A stretch of 64,000 nucleotides of DNA, from contig JAVTVX010000020.1 of the NCBI GenBank assembly GCA_033439265.1, positions 11,798,001 through 11,862,000 on the forward strand, given 5' to 3'. The notes beneath the pieces were generated by a model, which ran no database searches, had not been told where the DNA came from, and was given only the letters and a program-made list of their open reading frames with translations. This document shows, piece by piece, positions 1 to 12,469 of this stretch. The position numbers and the translations under genes are program-made. This stretch comes from Dillenia suffruticosa (lineage: Eukaryota; Streptophyta; Magnoliopsida; Dilleniales; Dilleniaceae). The stretch's first letter is position 1, and each line of letters starts with the position of its first letter.

Positions 1-2524
1 CCTTTTTTTTTCCTTTTCTTGGTTTTCAGTTATAATAATGATATGTACTTGATTTAAGCCTTAAGGAACTTCATCTTTTTATTTATATTTTTGGTTGCCT
101 CACTTCATGCAGTCAAACCTTATTCAAGATTAGGTTTTCACACCTTAAGGGCATCGGGTCCTTTCTCAACACTTACCATAACTCCGGAAATTGCTTTGGT
201 GATTATGTCAACTGATGGTGTCTTTGTTATTTCATTCTTTCTAGCCTTAATGAGTCTTGGAGATGAGTAATTAAGGAACATAACTGGAGAAAAAGTTACA
301 TTTAAGAAAAACAACTCTGCAGCTAAATTCTGTGGGCCTCCAAATTTTTTATGGCCATTCAATCAAGGTTCTTTTTGTTGATTGCCCAGTTAGGTGGTGT
401 ACTTGTAGTAAAATTGATTTTGATTGTCAAGTAGAAATATATTTTTGTTTTTGATAGCCAAAGAATTTGCATTAGATGGAAAGAAGAGTGTACATTGGCA
501 AGCAGCAAAACAAGGGCATGTTCTGAAACTTTCTTGATGCAATTTGTTTTTTCTGTCTACATTATCTTTATGTGTTGGTTTTGTTGTTTAAATGCTCAAT
601 AGACCAATCCACATGCGAGGATGAGTAATATTTGAAAATATAAGATGTTGGCACTTCCACATCATTACTTGCTTTTTCCTTTGCTACTTCTCATTGTTTT
701 TTCCTTTGCTACTTCTCAGTAGTCAATGTTATGAGGTGAAAGTTCTTCTTGTTGTTCTTTGGGCTAAATTTTCCTCCATCTTGTTCACTATTCGTCATGC
801 AGTGTCCATATGATGGTCAACAGATTTGTGACAGTTATGTGCTTGATTTGGCATGTTTAGTTGCAACTAATTGGCCAGGAAAACATTCAATCAAATATGC
901 TTGATCATAGTCAAATCTAAAAGAAAAGGTGAAAAAAAATGCTGGCTGTAATTGTGTTAAGTCCTAGGATTGTATTGGTGGCAATTTATGCATGTATATT
1001 TTTTTTATTACTATGCAATTTATCTTTTCATTGAACTACAGAACTTCAGTTATTTCTCCAAAAGGGAAAAATGGGAAAGGTCAATAAGTACGGTTTCGTG
1101 AATTTCTGATGAAATAGTGAGTTCTAAAATAGAGTATCGAGGTGCTATTGACCTTTGAACCAAATTTAGAGGCGGAATCATTATAGAATATAGAGAATTG
1201 AAGTTGGTAATTTGGATGCAATTATTGTGGGTCTTGAGGTTGATATATGTAAGTTTCGTTATCATATACGAAGTTACCAATAAGATGCATTATTGGCAGA
1301 ATGTCTATTAGCTCTCTTGATGAAAGGGGAGGATAGATGAGTGACTAGTCCAGGCCGATGAGAGCTAAAGCTAAATGACCTATTAGCAGATCTTTCCTTC
1401 CTTCCTCTCTTTATTTTCGTTTCTTCCTTGGCTTGTCTGAATCTTCAGGTTTTAGACCTTCTCACATGATGGTGGCATTATGGACACGGTCAAATTTCAT
1501 AATTTATGCATATGCTTGATATGGTTGGCAAGCACAATCCTGTTGACATACTTTTTCCAACATGGCTCTAGAAACACAAAAAAGAACAGGGAATCTGGAT
1601 CATATTTTTTCCCTTGTAATTTGTTTTAATATTTATTTAGGATGGCATTGTCTACATACCACTTGGCTTATTTTAAATGGTGCAAAGGAGAGACTAAAGC
1701 TGTAGTATTTGTTGTGGGTATCGGTAAGGAATATTGATTTGTATTTAGGAAATCAAAATCGGAAACTGTGGCTTGATTTCCGGTAGGATTCTGTGCAGTA
1801 GCCCTCTTGTGGATTTGTTGATGCTTAGCTTCTGTCAAATTTGTAGATGTAAGTTCTGTTGTATTATGATAATGAGTGGAATGGGTACAAGAGATGGAGG
1901 TTGTCTTCTCTTGTTTGATTTTTCTAATTTAAGATTAGAGAATGACTTTGTTGGTTTTTGGGCTGGTCTGAATGATGATTCCGTCAAGGATTTTGGCAGG
2001 TTATTAAAGTGGTTTCCAAGGTTCTTGGTATTCTTTTTCCCTGTTCTTTTGGGGGGGGGGCGGGGGAGGAGGGGGCTTACTAGATGTGCAGAAGGGTATG
2101 GATTAGTGTGTTCTTTTCCTGATGGATACCAAGGCCATGCTACAACTTCCAAAATTTGTTTTATGTTTTAACTATTTGGGTTTTGTTATAAGGGGACTTT
2201 CCAATTTCCTCCTTTGTTGTCAGAAATAGATTTTAGTCCTTTTCTAGTTTGAAATTTCAAAATGCGACTTAATTTGCTTCTTCTGAAGCAATAAGATAGA
2301 CTTGTTTGCTTGATATCGGAGGCTTTCCAATGGAGTGAGTATTGATTCATCTAGCTTTGAGGATGCATTTTGATTAAGAAAGTTTTTTGAGGGACAACTC
2401 TTGTGAATAGGTGTCTCTTTGTATAATGGAATTAGAAAGTGTTGACCTCTTGTTAATTTTACTGCTCTTGGATTAGATCATAGGACTTGGTGTTTGCTGT
2501 GCCCCACATTGCTTAGGTGCCTTC
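1..2524. other. non-coding T-rich DNA, no gene recognised
   Basis: I see no convincing exon here. Open frames are short and lack recognisable motifs. The sequence is T-rich with many pyrimidine tracts, as in plant introns, and could be part of a very large intron of the symplekin-like gene further right. Small features are a duplicated phrase of about 27 bp near 665-718 and a T-run followed by ten G at 2051-2060. Confidence 0.5.
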
Positions 2525-2529
2525 GATTG

Positions 2530-2972
2530 TGATGTGAGCCTTAGCATATGTATCTAGTCGATGGATACTCTGCTGGGAATTTCTCTCTCTCTTGCTAGAG
2601 TTTTCCCTCTCTTATGTTGGATGGCTGGGAACTTGTTCCCTAACAAGTTTGCTGTCACACTAGTTTGCCGTCACACTTCTTCTAGGAGAATTAGACTTAT
2701 TTCTTTATTAATTATACTCCCTTTAAATAGAAGAAACTAGGATTTACAATATAATAGATTTTCTATTAAAAACAAGCTCTTAAAATCATTTCTAATATGA
2801 AGAATTCCAAAACTAAGGTTAACTACTATTTTTAAAAAAGATAACTATCAACTAAAATAAGGAAATTACTATTTTCCTAAAATATTTCCTTTTTACTAGT
2901 TTCTAAATATCCTCCTAGAAGATATGCACTTTTTAAAATAATTTTTTCCAATGAAATGCATTGTTTATATCA
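2530..2972 (-). repeat. 3' LTR of the short non-autonomous element
   Basis: This 443-bp direct repeat of 3894-4281 begins TGATGTGAGCC and ends ATATCA. It is about 55 bp longer than its partner because of internal indels. It contains runs of AT-rich sequence and a CT-rich patch near 2580-2615 that is shared with the other LTR. Confidence 0.8.
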
Positions 2973-3086
2973 TTACTCCCCTCTTGGACAAAGAGTTTGT
3001 CCTCAGGCTCGAATTCAGTATGAGCCTTCTCAAGTCTTCAAGAACTCTGAAGAAGCCTCCACCCTCATCCTATTCTTTGGACTTTA

Positions 3087-3383
3087 TCATACCCAGCTTA
3101 GCCTCTTCAAGTTCGGGGCGGAGAGCTGCCCACTATCCCAGAAATTCTTGCTTAACAACTCTACCTGCTGCAGCTTCTTGTTCTGCAGCCATTTTCCATC
3201 TAGTACAGCAGTAATGATCAGCATAAGTCCTTCAAAACTTGCACCTGCCACTCTCTCCTTTTCTTCAAGTTGTTTTATACACAGCTTCCTTTGATCGAGA
3301 TCCCTAGTGTGAGCCTCCACTTGCTCTTTAAGTGAAGTTGACTCTGCCTGAGAATGGTTGTCCTTCCTCTGCCCATCTGGCAA
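3087..3383 (-). pseudogene. gag-like coiled-coil fragment of the non-autonomous element
   Basis: This 98-residue frame is rich in charged residues and Gln, with a heptad-like stretch around residues 12-45 (repeated Lys/Glu/Leu). It lies inside the LTR element on the element's own strand. A second short frame at 3435-3623 lies upstream of it. Frames like these are common as gag leftovers in TRIM/LARD elements. I do not recognise a specific family and no zinc knuckle is present. Confidence 0.4.
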
Positions 3384-3893
3384 TTGAAAACAAAAGCATT
3401 TATAATAGGCACATTTATGACATTTCCATGCTCATTATTCCCTGCCAAGAGCATCCAGACAAAAAGGGGTCTTGAATGGCTTTTGCTGGATTGCTAGGTC
3501 AGTTGTTAATTGACCTGGAAACATATTTATAAGAGACGCACCATCTGATGCCATATTGAGTGGTTTTACTGCGCCCCTGAAGTCAGAATACTCTCTGGGG
3601 ATGATAGACCCTCCTTTCAGCAAACTATTCCTTTCCCCCCTGGTCTACAAGGGTGTGGTTGTTGCTTCTCACCTCTTGGACCTTGTTGCACCCCTGCAAT
3701 TCTGTAGAAGCCTTTTCATCTGCAAGATCAATTGTGTCTGCTATTGCTGCAACAAATTCTCGTTGGACTGCTGGAGTTCCTCCACCCTAGCTCGTGGCTG
3801 CTCCATTCGTTGCACGAACTCCCTCATGAATCTCTCCATTCGACTAAACCATTCTACAGAGCATTTTCATCACGGCTAGCTGTGATACCAAAT

Positions 3894-4281
3894 TTATATG
3901 AGCCTAGTATAGGATATGGTCAATGAATACTCTGTAGGGAATTCCTTTCTTCCCTTCCCTTGCTTGAGTTTTCCCTCTATGGACTCTAGGTTTGACGGTT
4001 GGGAACCCTATCAAGTTTTCTACCATACTTCTTTTGTGAGAATTAGACTTACTTATATATTGATCATATCCACTTTAAATATCTGAAAGTAGGGTTTACA
4101 ATTTGATGGATTTCCTACTAAAAATAAACTCCTAAAAGGATTCCTAATATGAATAATTTTTAAAAAGATAGTTATCAATTGAAATAAGGAAACTATTATT
4201 TTTAGAAAATTTTTTCTTCTTATTGGTTTCTAAATATCTTGCTAGAAGATCTCTTTACAATGATATGCATTGTGCATGTCA
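3894..4281 (-). repeat. 5' LTR of the short non-autonomous element
   Basis: This 388-bp repeat pairs with 2530-2972. Its outer end reads ...CATGTCA, followed directly by the GATTG duplication. Its inner end (TTATATGAGCC) has lost the canonical terminal dinucleotide relative to the other LTR. The primer-binding site sits just inside it. Confidence 0.8.
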
Positions 4282-4286
4282 GATTG

Positions 4287-5223
4287 ATGTTCATTCTTAT
4301 ATAAATTTTTATAACAGGTTGAAATGTTGTACAATAAAGAGGAAGATCATGTTTTAATACCTGTAGCTATTTTTTGGTTAGTTTGGAGATAGAGAAAACT
4401 AAGAATTTTGAGGGTACAAGGAGATCCTTGTTACTTTTGTGGACTTTTAGTTTAAGTGCTGGTCATCTTCTCAGTATTTTTAAAGTGAAGATATGTTTTT
4501 TGTAAATTATATGAATCTCTTTTAGGTTGTAGTTGATGCACTATGTTGTTTTTTATTAAATTCTCTTTGCTATCAAAATATATGGTTGAGCAGGTCTCAG
4601 TTTTCAGGTAGGCTGACGTATGTGTTGGCAATCTTTGAAGAATAATTGAGAAAGTAGAATATTTAAAGTTTGGGGATACTTGGAATTCCTAGATGGTTGT
4701 CAAGGAGGAGAAAGGAGGGTTGAAGGAGTGAGGCATAAAGGACTTTAGAGTAGAGGTAGGGAGGTTTCAGAAATGGGGGGAATATCTTGGCTCTAGATAT
4801 ATGGTACCTAAGTTGTCAAAGGATGGGATAATGGTACTTGAGGATGGTGTCAATTGCAGTTTTCTCCTTGTGGTACCTAAGTTGGATATGGGATCGGTAA
4901 AGGTAGTCAAGCATATGAATTGAAAATGTTGGATAAGCTGGTGTATGTAATGAATTGATAGAGGACAAAGTGGAGAAAAATGAATAACTATTGGATCATG
5001 ATGATACATGCTCTCTACTGGTTTATGGTTGTTTGTATTAGCTGTAGTAAAAGTTTGATGACCCTTTTCTTTACTATTTATTTTGGTTTTGGGGGTTCTG
5101 AATAGTATGATTGGAAGGGATTTGGAGGAAGGTTGAGCTTTTAATTGTATTTTGGGGATTGAATGTTACTTTAATGGTAATATACTTATTCGTAATGTGA
5201 CTGCTACTAAATTAGCATGGGTT
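4287..5223. other. non-coding DNA, no gene recognised
   Basis: No exon, RNA gene or transposon domain is recognisable. The sequence is AT-rich with short open frames only. A phrase around TGGTACCTAAGTTG occurs twice (about 4801 and 4871), suggesting a small degenerate duplication. Confidence 0.4.
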
Positions 5224-5542
5224 AAGAGCTCTTTGTTATGAGGCAGCTTCCATTTGAAGTTGATGGGGGTATTCGAGAAAGGCAGAGGAGCTAGATAACT
5301 TTTGGCAACTACTATTTGTACTAGGCAGGGGTATTCATGGGGAATTTCACAAGTGAAGTCTAACACACCTAAGAGCGCTTAGTTATGAGGCAGCTTCCAT
5401 TTGAACTTGATAGGCAGAAGTAAATTTTGCATCTCCTGGGGTATTCGAGAAAGGCAGAGGAGCTAGATAACTTTTTGCAACTACTATTTGTACTAGATGG
5501 GGGTATTCAAGGGGAATTTCACAAGTGAAGTCTAACACATCT
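5224..5542. repeat. tandem duplication, units of 147 and 172 bp
   Basis: Unit 1 (5224-5370) and unit 2 (5371-5542) start with AAGAGC and share nearly all of their sequence. Both contain the phrases GTTATGAGGCAGCTTCC and CACAAGTGAAGTCTAACACA. The second unit carries about 25 extra bases in the middle. Open frames on the - strand merely repeat the same peptide twice and are not taken as genes. Confidence 0.85.
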
Positions 5543-5809
5543 GAAGCACAAACTCTTGAAATTGGAAGCTGGGGCATTCAATACTGTTCTGTTGTGCATG
5601 AAGCTATGAAACCCACAGAAAGAATTCTTTCGAAGCTAGTTTAATCAAAAATCAAGAACTCAATGAAAACTAGGTACATTTGCCACCTTAGATAGCCCTG
5701 TACTTTTTCTTGGCTGAGAAACTGCAGGGCCAGGAGGTTGAAACGTATTAACCGGATAGTAATTATGTGTTTGGTAATCCACATGGTGTATTTGATTCCT
5801 TCCCCTCCC

Positions 5810-6160
5810 TCTTAGGGTTGTTTGTTTCATAGAAAATGACCTCCAAAAAGACATATTCCGCATTTTCTTGTGTTTGGGTATTGAAAATATTCTGGTTAGT
5901 AGAAAGTTTTCCTGTTGATCGAAAAACTGAAGCAAATTTCATGAAAATAATTTGAGAAGATAAATCTGGGAGTCATTTTCATCTTCTATTAGCTGCAGCT
6001 AATGGTCCTTGCACAAGAGTCCAAAATTAATTAAAAAATAAATGGTATTTGATGTTCCACTAAGATAAAAAAATATTTTCTTTGAAAATGTTTCACAAGA
6101 AAATTTTCCCGGAAAGAATTTTCCTTGGAGGGGGTGATTTTCCTTGAAATCAACTAAGGC
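5810..6160. mobile_element. possible degenerate MITE
   Basis: The left end (CTTAGGGTTGTTTGTTTCA) and the reverse complement of the right end (CCTTAGTTGATTTCAAGG) are loosely similar for about 35 bp, and both continue into GAAAAT...CCTCCAA. The interior is short and non-coding. No clear target-site duplication was found, so the assignment is weak. Confidence 0.3.
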
Positions 6161-6419
6161 CTAAATCCCAAATATTCTCTGGTCCTCATTTAACGTTTAA
6201 GGGTTTCATTTAGTTATCATTGATATAGATTTATGATGCTTTTTTAATGCATGATAATTAAATTTGGTTTTGAGGAAAAATCTTACTACCAATTACTTTT
6301 AAATGTTGTAAAATGTTTTAGTTTAGTTTGGAATTATATGCAAAAGATGCTAAAATCAACTTGAACCTTAATCCTAACAATTTGGGGTTGACCATTTGAG
6401 ATACAAGCACAGGGATTTA

Positions 6420-8050
6420 AAATAAAAAAAAGAAATAAAAATAAAAATAAATTAATAAATAAAAGGAAAATAATAATAATAATAATAAAATGAAAAGATA
6501 AAAAAATAAATAAATATGATTGTTTAATTTGTGCGGATTCTTCTACGCTACTCATTCCTATCCAACATAATCCTCTCGTCTAAACTCTTAATTATCATAT
6601 CTTTACGGATAACTTGCATTCAGGTTTTCAGCGGTTTACCTCTATGTTTTACTAGATCTTCTATATTCAAGTTTTCTTCTCTTCTAATCGGCGCGTCTTC
6701 GAGTCTTTTTTGCACTTGCCCAAACCATCTCAGCCAACACATGCATTTTATCCACAATTGAACTAATTCCCAACTTTCTACGAATCTCTTCATTTCTAAT
6801 TTTATGTGTTCTAGTTTTACCACACATCCACCCGAGCATTCTCATTTATGCTATTGTCATTTTTGTTCTTGCTATTGTTTAATAGTCCTACACTCAGTAT
6901 CACATAATAGTGCAGGTCTTACTGCGATTCTATAGAACTTTCCCTTCAAATGTAGTGACATCGTGTGTTCACAAAGAATTCCGGATGTCTTTCTCCATTT
7001 CATCTAACCCGCTTAAATCCTATGATTTAAATATCCATCTATATTGCCATCGAATGATAGAACAAAGATATCTAAATCGTTTACTTTTTGGTACATTTTG
7101 TCCATCTAACCTAATCGTTTTTTTATCGTTTTGATTATTGTTGCTAAACCTACATCTCATATACTTAGTTTTTTATCTACTAAATCTAAACTCTCTGGAT
7201 TTCGGTGTTTCCCTCCATAACTCTAATTTAGCACTAATACTTTCTCTAGTTTCATCAACTAACATTATATCATTTGCAAAAAATATACACCATGATATTT
7301 TATCTTGAATTTTTTTTATAATTTCCTCTATCACTATTGTAAAAAGGATGAGACTTAATGCTGAATCTTGATGGAACCCATTGTTAATGGGAAAACTATA
7401 GCTCATACCCCTGTAAGTTCTTATATTAGTTACAGTTTCATTATACATATCTTTAATGAGATTAATGTATCTCAAGGAGATCTCTTTTTTCATTAGTGCT
7501 CACCACAATGTCTCTAGGAACCATTTCATATGCTTTTTCTAAATCAATGAATGCCTAGGTCTCTCTTATGTGCTCTATATGTCTCTATCAAATGTCTCAA
7601 CAAGTGAATCGCTTCCGTGGTGGATTTTCTCGGCATAAACCCAAATTGATTTTGAGACACATTTATCTCAAATCTCAATCTGTGTTTTATCACTCTCTCC
7701 CATAATTTCATTGTATGGCTCATAAGTTTAATTTCTCGATAGTTTGAACAATCTTGTATATTTCCTTTATTCTTATATAGTGGTACAATTTTACTCTTTC
7801 TCCATATTTGGGACATTCTCTTAATTTGTCAAATTTTATTGAAAATCTCCGTTTAACATTAATATAACAAATTCACCCAAACATTCCATACTTCTATGGG
7901 AATACCATCTGGACCTATGGCTGCTTTATTACTTTTCATTCTTTTTATAGCCTCCTTAACCTTATTGGGACGAATCTTACGTTTAAAATCTATATTAATC
8001 TCTTCTGTAGCTATATCGATATTTTCTATATCTGTTGTACCCTTAACATC
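6420..8050 (-). mobile_element. RTE-type LINE remnant, 5' truncated
   Basis: On the - strand the order is: start of the RT domain near 7990-7900 (lysine-rich stretch, then a GPDGIP motif), palm segments at 7544-7816 and 7173-7493, and the C-terminal RTE tail at 6620-6823 (LRWFGQVQKR). The FADD-type catalytic box reads FANDI at about 7270, so an Asp is altered. The 3' end runs into a short-repeat tail of AAATA and AAT units (6420-6520), typical of RTE elements, which end in simple repeats instead of poly(A). Stops and frameshifts break the frame. The 5' end stops abruptly at about 8050, where Copia sequence begins. Confidence 0.85.
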
Positions 8051-8061
8051 TAAGTGAGGTC

Positions 8062-10720
8062 TGGCATAAACGTTTGGGTCATCCTAATTCACTTGTCCTG
8101 TCTCACTTATTGAAGCATGGATTTTTGGGCAATAAACATCAGTCTTCCTCTTTATTTTTTGATTGCTCTACGTGTAAACTTGCTAAGAGTAAGATTCTGC
8201 CATTTCCTTCCTCTAGTCATCATGCAGAAAAGTGTTTTGATATTATTCATAGTGATATTTGGGGTGTTTCTCCTGTCCTCTCTCATACAAAACACAAATA
8301 TTTCGTAACATTTATTGATGACTACAGTCAGTTTACTTGGATATATTTTCTTCACTCTAAAGCTGAGGTCTTTTCCGTGTTTCAAAATTTCTTGGCATAT
8401 GTTGAGAATCAATTTTCTACTCGTATTAAAGTCTTGCAATCTGACTCTGGAGGAGAATACATATCAAATGAATTCCAAGTTTTTTTACAGTGCAAAGGTA
8501 TTATTTCCCAGCGCTCTTGTCCTTATACACCTCAACAGAATGGTGTTGCTGAACGAAAAAATCGATATTTGTTGGATGTCACTCGTGCCTTACTACTTGA
8601 ATCTTCTGTTCCCCCTCGATTTTGGGTTAAGGCCATGTCTACTGTTGTCTATCTGATTAATCGCCTTCCATCTCAAGTCTTGCACTTTGACTCCCCATTT
8701 TTTCGTCTCTATAACACTCATCCTAGTTATCACACATTTCATACTTTTGGGTGCGTCTGTTTTGTTCACTTACCATCTACTGAACGTCACAAACTTGGTG
8801 CCAAGTTGTTAAGTGTGCGTTTCTAGGTTACAGTACCACTCAAAAGGGTTTTGTCTGTTATGATGCTATTGCTAATCGTGTTCGTACTTCTCGAAATGTG
8901 ATTTTCTTTGAGAATCACTATTTTTTTCAGTCTCATGTGGTCTCTTCTACCACTCCTCCTATACTTCCTCACTTTGATGATGTTTTGTTTCCTATTGAGC
9001 ATTTCAAACCAGGTGTTGTGTATACGAGATGTAACATCACTTTAACTCCTTGTGACACTGACCCGCCTTCTGAGCCTGTACCTCCGGCGCCTTGACGTTC
9101 TACACTTGTCTCTCATCTACCAAATCGGTATGGGTTCCCACATACATCTCTTCATGTAAGTTTATCGAATATTCCTGTTCCTACTTGTTATTCTTAGGCA
9201 GCCCAACAAGCGTGCTGGAAACAAGCAATGCAAGATGAACTCCAAGCGCTTCAAGAAAATCATACATGGGATATTGTTCCATGTCCTCCAGGTGTTACAC
9301 CTATTGGCTGTAAGTGGGTATATTCTGTGAAATTGAATTCTGATGGTTCTCTTGATCGTTATAAGGCTCGGTTGGTTGCTCTTGGCAATAGGCAGGAATA
9401 TGGGGTGGATTACGATGAAACCTTTGCTCCCGTAGCCAAAATGACTACTATCCGAACTATTATTGCTATTGCTGCTTCTAAGGGATGGTTACTTCATCAA
9501 ATGGATGTTAAAAATGCATTTCTGCACGGTGATCTTAAAGAGGATATTTTTATGACTCCTCCTCCAGGTTTATTCTCTTCCTCTTCTGGCGTTTGCAAAC
9601 TTTGACGTTCTCTCTATGGCTTGAAACAAGCACCTCAGGCATGGTTTGAGAAATTTCGTTCTACTTTACTAGGCTTTTCTTTAACCAAAGCCAGTATGAT
9701 TCCTCTTTGTTCCTTCACAAAACAGTGGATGGTGTTGTTCTTCTTCTTGTCTATGTTGATGATATTGTTATCACTGGCACAAATAATGTTTTAATTCAAC
9801 AACTTAAACAACAGCTCCAATCTTCATTTCATATGAAGGATCTTGGTTCTCTCCACTATTTTTTGGGTCTTGAGGTCCGTTTGGATCAAAAGGGTATTTT
9901 TTTGCATCAACACAAATATACGGAGGATTTGATCTCTTTAGCTGGACTGCAATCTGCTTCTCCTGTTGACACCCCTCTTGAGGTTAATGTGAAATTTAGT
10001 CGTGATGAGAGTGATCTTCTTTCTATTCCTATGGTATATCGTCAGTTGGTAGGAAGTCTTAATTATTTAACAATTACACGTCCTGACATTTTTTTCGCTG
10101 TTCAGCAAGTCAGTTAGTTTATGCATACCCCTCGACACCTTCATTTCGCTGCTGTTCGTTGTATCATTCGCTACTTGAAGGGTACTTCTGGTCGTGGCTT
10201 ATTTTTTCCTGTTGGCTCCTCCCTTCGTTTACTTGGTTACAGTGATGCTGGTTGGGCTGGCTGCCCTGACACCCGACGTTCTGTTGCTGGTTGGTGTATG
10301 TTTCTTGGCTCTGCGCTCATTTCTTGGAAGAGTAAGAAACAAGCTCGGGTTTCCAAATCTTCCACTGAATCGGAATATCGTGCTATGTCTACTGCTTGTT
10401 TAGAGATTGTTTGGCTTCGCGGTTTATTGGCTGAAATTGGATTTCCTCAATCCGACCCCACTCCTCTTTATGCAGATAATACTAGTGCTATTCAAATTGC
10501 TGCTAATCCTGTCTTTCATGAACGTACTAAGTACATTGAAGTGGATTGTCATTCTATCTGTGAATCTTTTGAAAATAAGGTTATCTCCCTGCCGTATATT
10601 ACCTCAGATCTTCAACTGGCTGATGTACTTACCAAAGCCCTACCTCGGCCTCGTCACCAATTTCTCATAAACAAATTGATGCTTCTTGAACAGCCGCATC
10701 AATTTGAGGGGGGATGTTAA
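8062..10720 (+). pseudogene. Copia pol: integrase, reverse transcriptase, RNase H (decayed)
   Basis: Integrase core at about 8250-8650: the D-D-E region is visible (HSDIWG, QSDSGGEYIS, PYTPQQNGVAERKNR). RT at 9228-10117 contains [12 protein letters not shown] and the catalytic YVDDIVITG. RNase H at 10121-10717 contains YSDAGWAG and the ADNTSAI segment. Breaks: a frameshift near 8810, stops at about 9092 and 9196, TGA at 9603 just before RSLYGLKQAPQAW, a frameshift near 9690, and TAG at about 10115. Several stops look like CGA-to-TGA or CAG-to-TAG changes, as expected from deamination of methylated cytosines. Replication function is lost. Confidence 0.9.
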
Positions 10721-11040
10721 TAAGAGATTTAGTCAACAGAACCAATCAAGGAATCAACATCAAATGGAGCAAGTCCATTCGGAAATCAAGGAGATTCCAT
10801 CAATCTACAAGTAAATTCGGAAATAAAGAGATTCCATCAATTAGCTAGTCAATTAGAAAATCAAGGATTCCATCACTTTGTCTTATCATATTTTGTACAT
10901 AATTAGACTACCACAAATAGAATATATAGATTAGGAATGAGAGAAAATCACGATTGTAATTTAAAAACTTTTCTGAATTATCTCTGTATAATTTTCTATA
11001 TATATGGAATAACAAAGGAGAAGAAACTCATTCAGACAAA
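10715..11040 (+). repeat. 3' LTR of the + strand Copia remnant
   Basis: It follows a polypurine tract (TTTGAGGGGGGA) and starts TGTTAATAAGAG. The proposed end is ...CATTCAGACA near 11040, after an AT-rich stretch and a TATATATGG phrase. The right boundary is set by where - strand Copia coding sequence resumes. No partner LTR is present in the window. Confidence 0.7.
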
Positions 11041-11318
11041 TTGACACTTCAAAGCTTTATGGCTCATAGGCAATCAAAGCAACACTATTGTACAATTCAT
11101 CCAACTTCTAGGAATAGAATCTGTAGTAGAAGCAACAGTGAATTGTTGAACTGAGTGTGCAGTTGTTTCTGGAATTTGTCTTTTTGGCTTTGAACATCTG
11201 AAATGGAATTTCTTCAAAGCTCATGATCATTTCCTGCATTTGTAGGCTCCCAGGCCTTTGTTTCATTAAAAATTACATTTCTTGAGATGATGAACTCCTT
11301 AGTTGTTGGCTTGTATCA

Positions 11319-12077
11319 CTATGGGCGATAGCCTTTAGATTTCTCTCTATATCCAATAAAATGCATTTTTTTCTCCTTTGTCATTAAGCTTCTCTCTGTC
11401 TTGGGAATGAATAAAACGATAAGCCAAGCAATCAAACTTTTTAAGTGATCAATCTTTAACCTTCTCTGGGACCATACTTCATATGGTATAACATGAATAA
11501 GAATTTTGATTGGAGATGTGTTAAGAAGAGAAATGGCTGTGTTAACAGCCTTTTCACTGAAGTTGTTTGGAAGTCCTTTGGCTTTCATAATGCTTCTTGC
11601 CATTTCAGGAATGCTCCTTTTCCATATGTTACCATGCTGTTTTGTTGATGATTCAACAGACAGTAAGCTTCCTTTGGATGTCTTTTTTCCTTGCCATAAT
11701 CTAAAAACAGCTTCCAGATAAACTCTCCAAGATCAGTTTCTAGGCTTTTCATTTTCAGCTCACTTTGCCTTTCAACTAAGGCCACAAACTCCATAAAGTT
11801 TGAGAAAGTTTCTGATCTGTTCAAGAAAGTAAACCTACATCATTCTAGGATAATCATCAACAAAGATTAGAAAGTACCACTTCTGGACAAGTGATGGAGT
11901 TCTTGTTGGCCCCAAAAGATCTACGTGTACAAGCTTTAAAACTTCTTTTGCTCTCCAAGGTGAACTTGGAAAAGGCAATCTATGCATCTTTCCATGGTCA
12001 CATACTTCACACACGATGATGCTTGACTTTAGTGTGGGAAGTCCAATCACCATCTTCTGATGATGAAGTTCCTTCAA
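11319..12077 (-). pseudogene. Copia integrase (decayed, - strand)
   Basis: Three frames join to give the integrase: 11835-12077 carries the Cys-containing pre-integrase segment (CEVCDHGKMHRLPF) and the first catalytic region (VHVDLLGPTRT, FVDDYPRMM); 11585-11824 continues the core; 11319-11603 carries the C-terminal portion (HFIGYREKSKGY). Frame changes separate them. The family catalyses strand transfer of element DNA, but this copy cannot encode a continuous protein. Confidence 0.8.
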
Positions 12078-12469
12078 GCCTCAGTAGTTTAGATGGCCTA
12101 TGATGCCATAACATCGACTCATTTATTTCTTCAGCCTTGAAAGAAAAGTTTCTTTCACTCTTCATGATAGTGGAAAAACTTTGTTTTGGGTCATTGAAAT
12201 TGTAATGATCATCTGTTTCTGTTTCTGATCATAAATCATGCATCCTTTGTTCATCAAATTTCAGTGAGTATCCTTTTTGAACAAGTTGTTCAACAGTTGA
12301 GAGATTTTGAGATAAAAAAGTATCATGGAGGACACCTTTGATAAGCTTTTTATGATTTGTCTTGGTTTGAACAGTAATGTCTCATTTGCCTTCAACTGTC
12401 TCAACTTTTCCATCTTCAAGCTTTGTGCTTGACTTGTATTTCTAATTCAAGGAGACAAAATTCTCCTTG

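Larger units (their letters stand above)
2530..4281 (-). mobile_element. short non-autonomous LTR retrotransposon (TRIM/LARD-like) with TSD
   Basis: Two direct repeats bound this 1752-bp element, LTRs at 2530-2972 and 3894-4281. The 5-bp duplication GATTG lies immediately outside both ends (2525-2529 and 4282-4286). Read on the - strand, a primer-binding site matching the initiator-Met tRNA pattern (TGGTATCACAGC, one change from TGGTATCAGAGC) lies beside the right LTR at 3879-3890. A purine-rich tract lies beside the left LTR at about 2973-2987. The interior is only about 920 bp and has no protease, RT or integrase. It holds two short gag-like open frames. Seen: LTRs, TSD, PBS, PPT. Inferred: mobilised in trans by a Gypsy-type relative. 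Confidence 0.85.
8051..11040 (+). mobile_element. Copia retrotransposon remnant (pol plus 3' LTR), 5' half missing
   Basis: The element begins inside the GAG-pre-integrase domain (HKRLGHPN at about 8065) and runs through integrase, RT and RNase H to a purine tract (10703-10714) and a 3' LTR. There is no 5' LTR, gag or protease to the left, because the sequence switches directly to the RTE LINE. The LTR's outer end abuts an oppositely oriented Copia gene, so this element inserted into that one. Confidence 0.9.

Noticed and set aside
1773-2171. 132-residue open frame on + with an opposite 105-residue frame
   Set aside because: No recognisable domain, and a Gly/Arg stretch comes from the G-run. 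There is no splice or regulatory context. Treated as chance openness.
4310-4370. Possible upstream symplekin exon after a CAG near 4318
   Set aside because: The translation does not resemble the symplekin family and no fitting donor or phase with 13789 was found.
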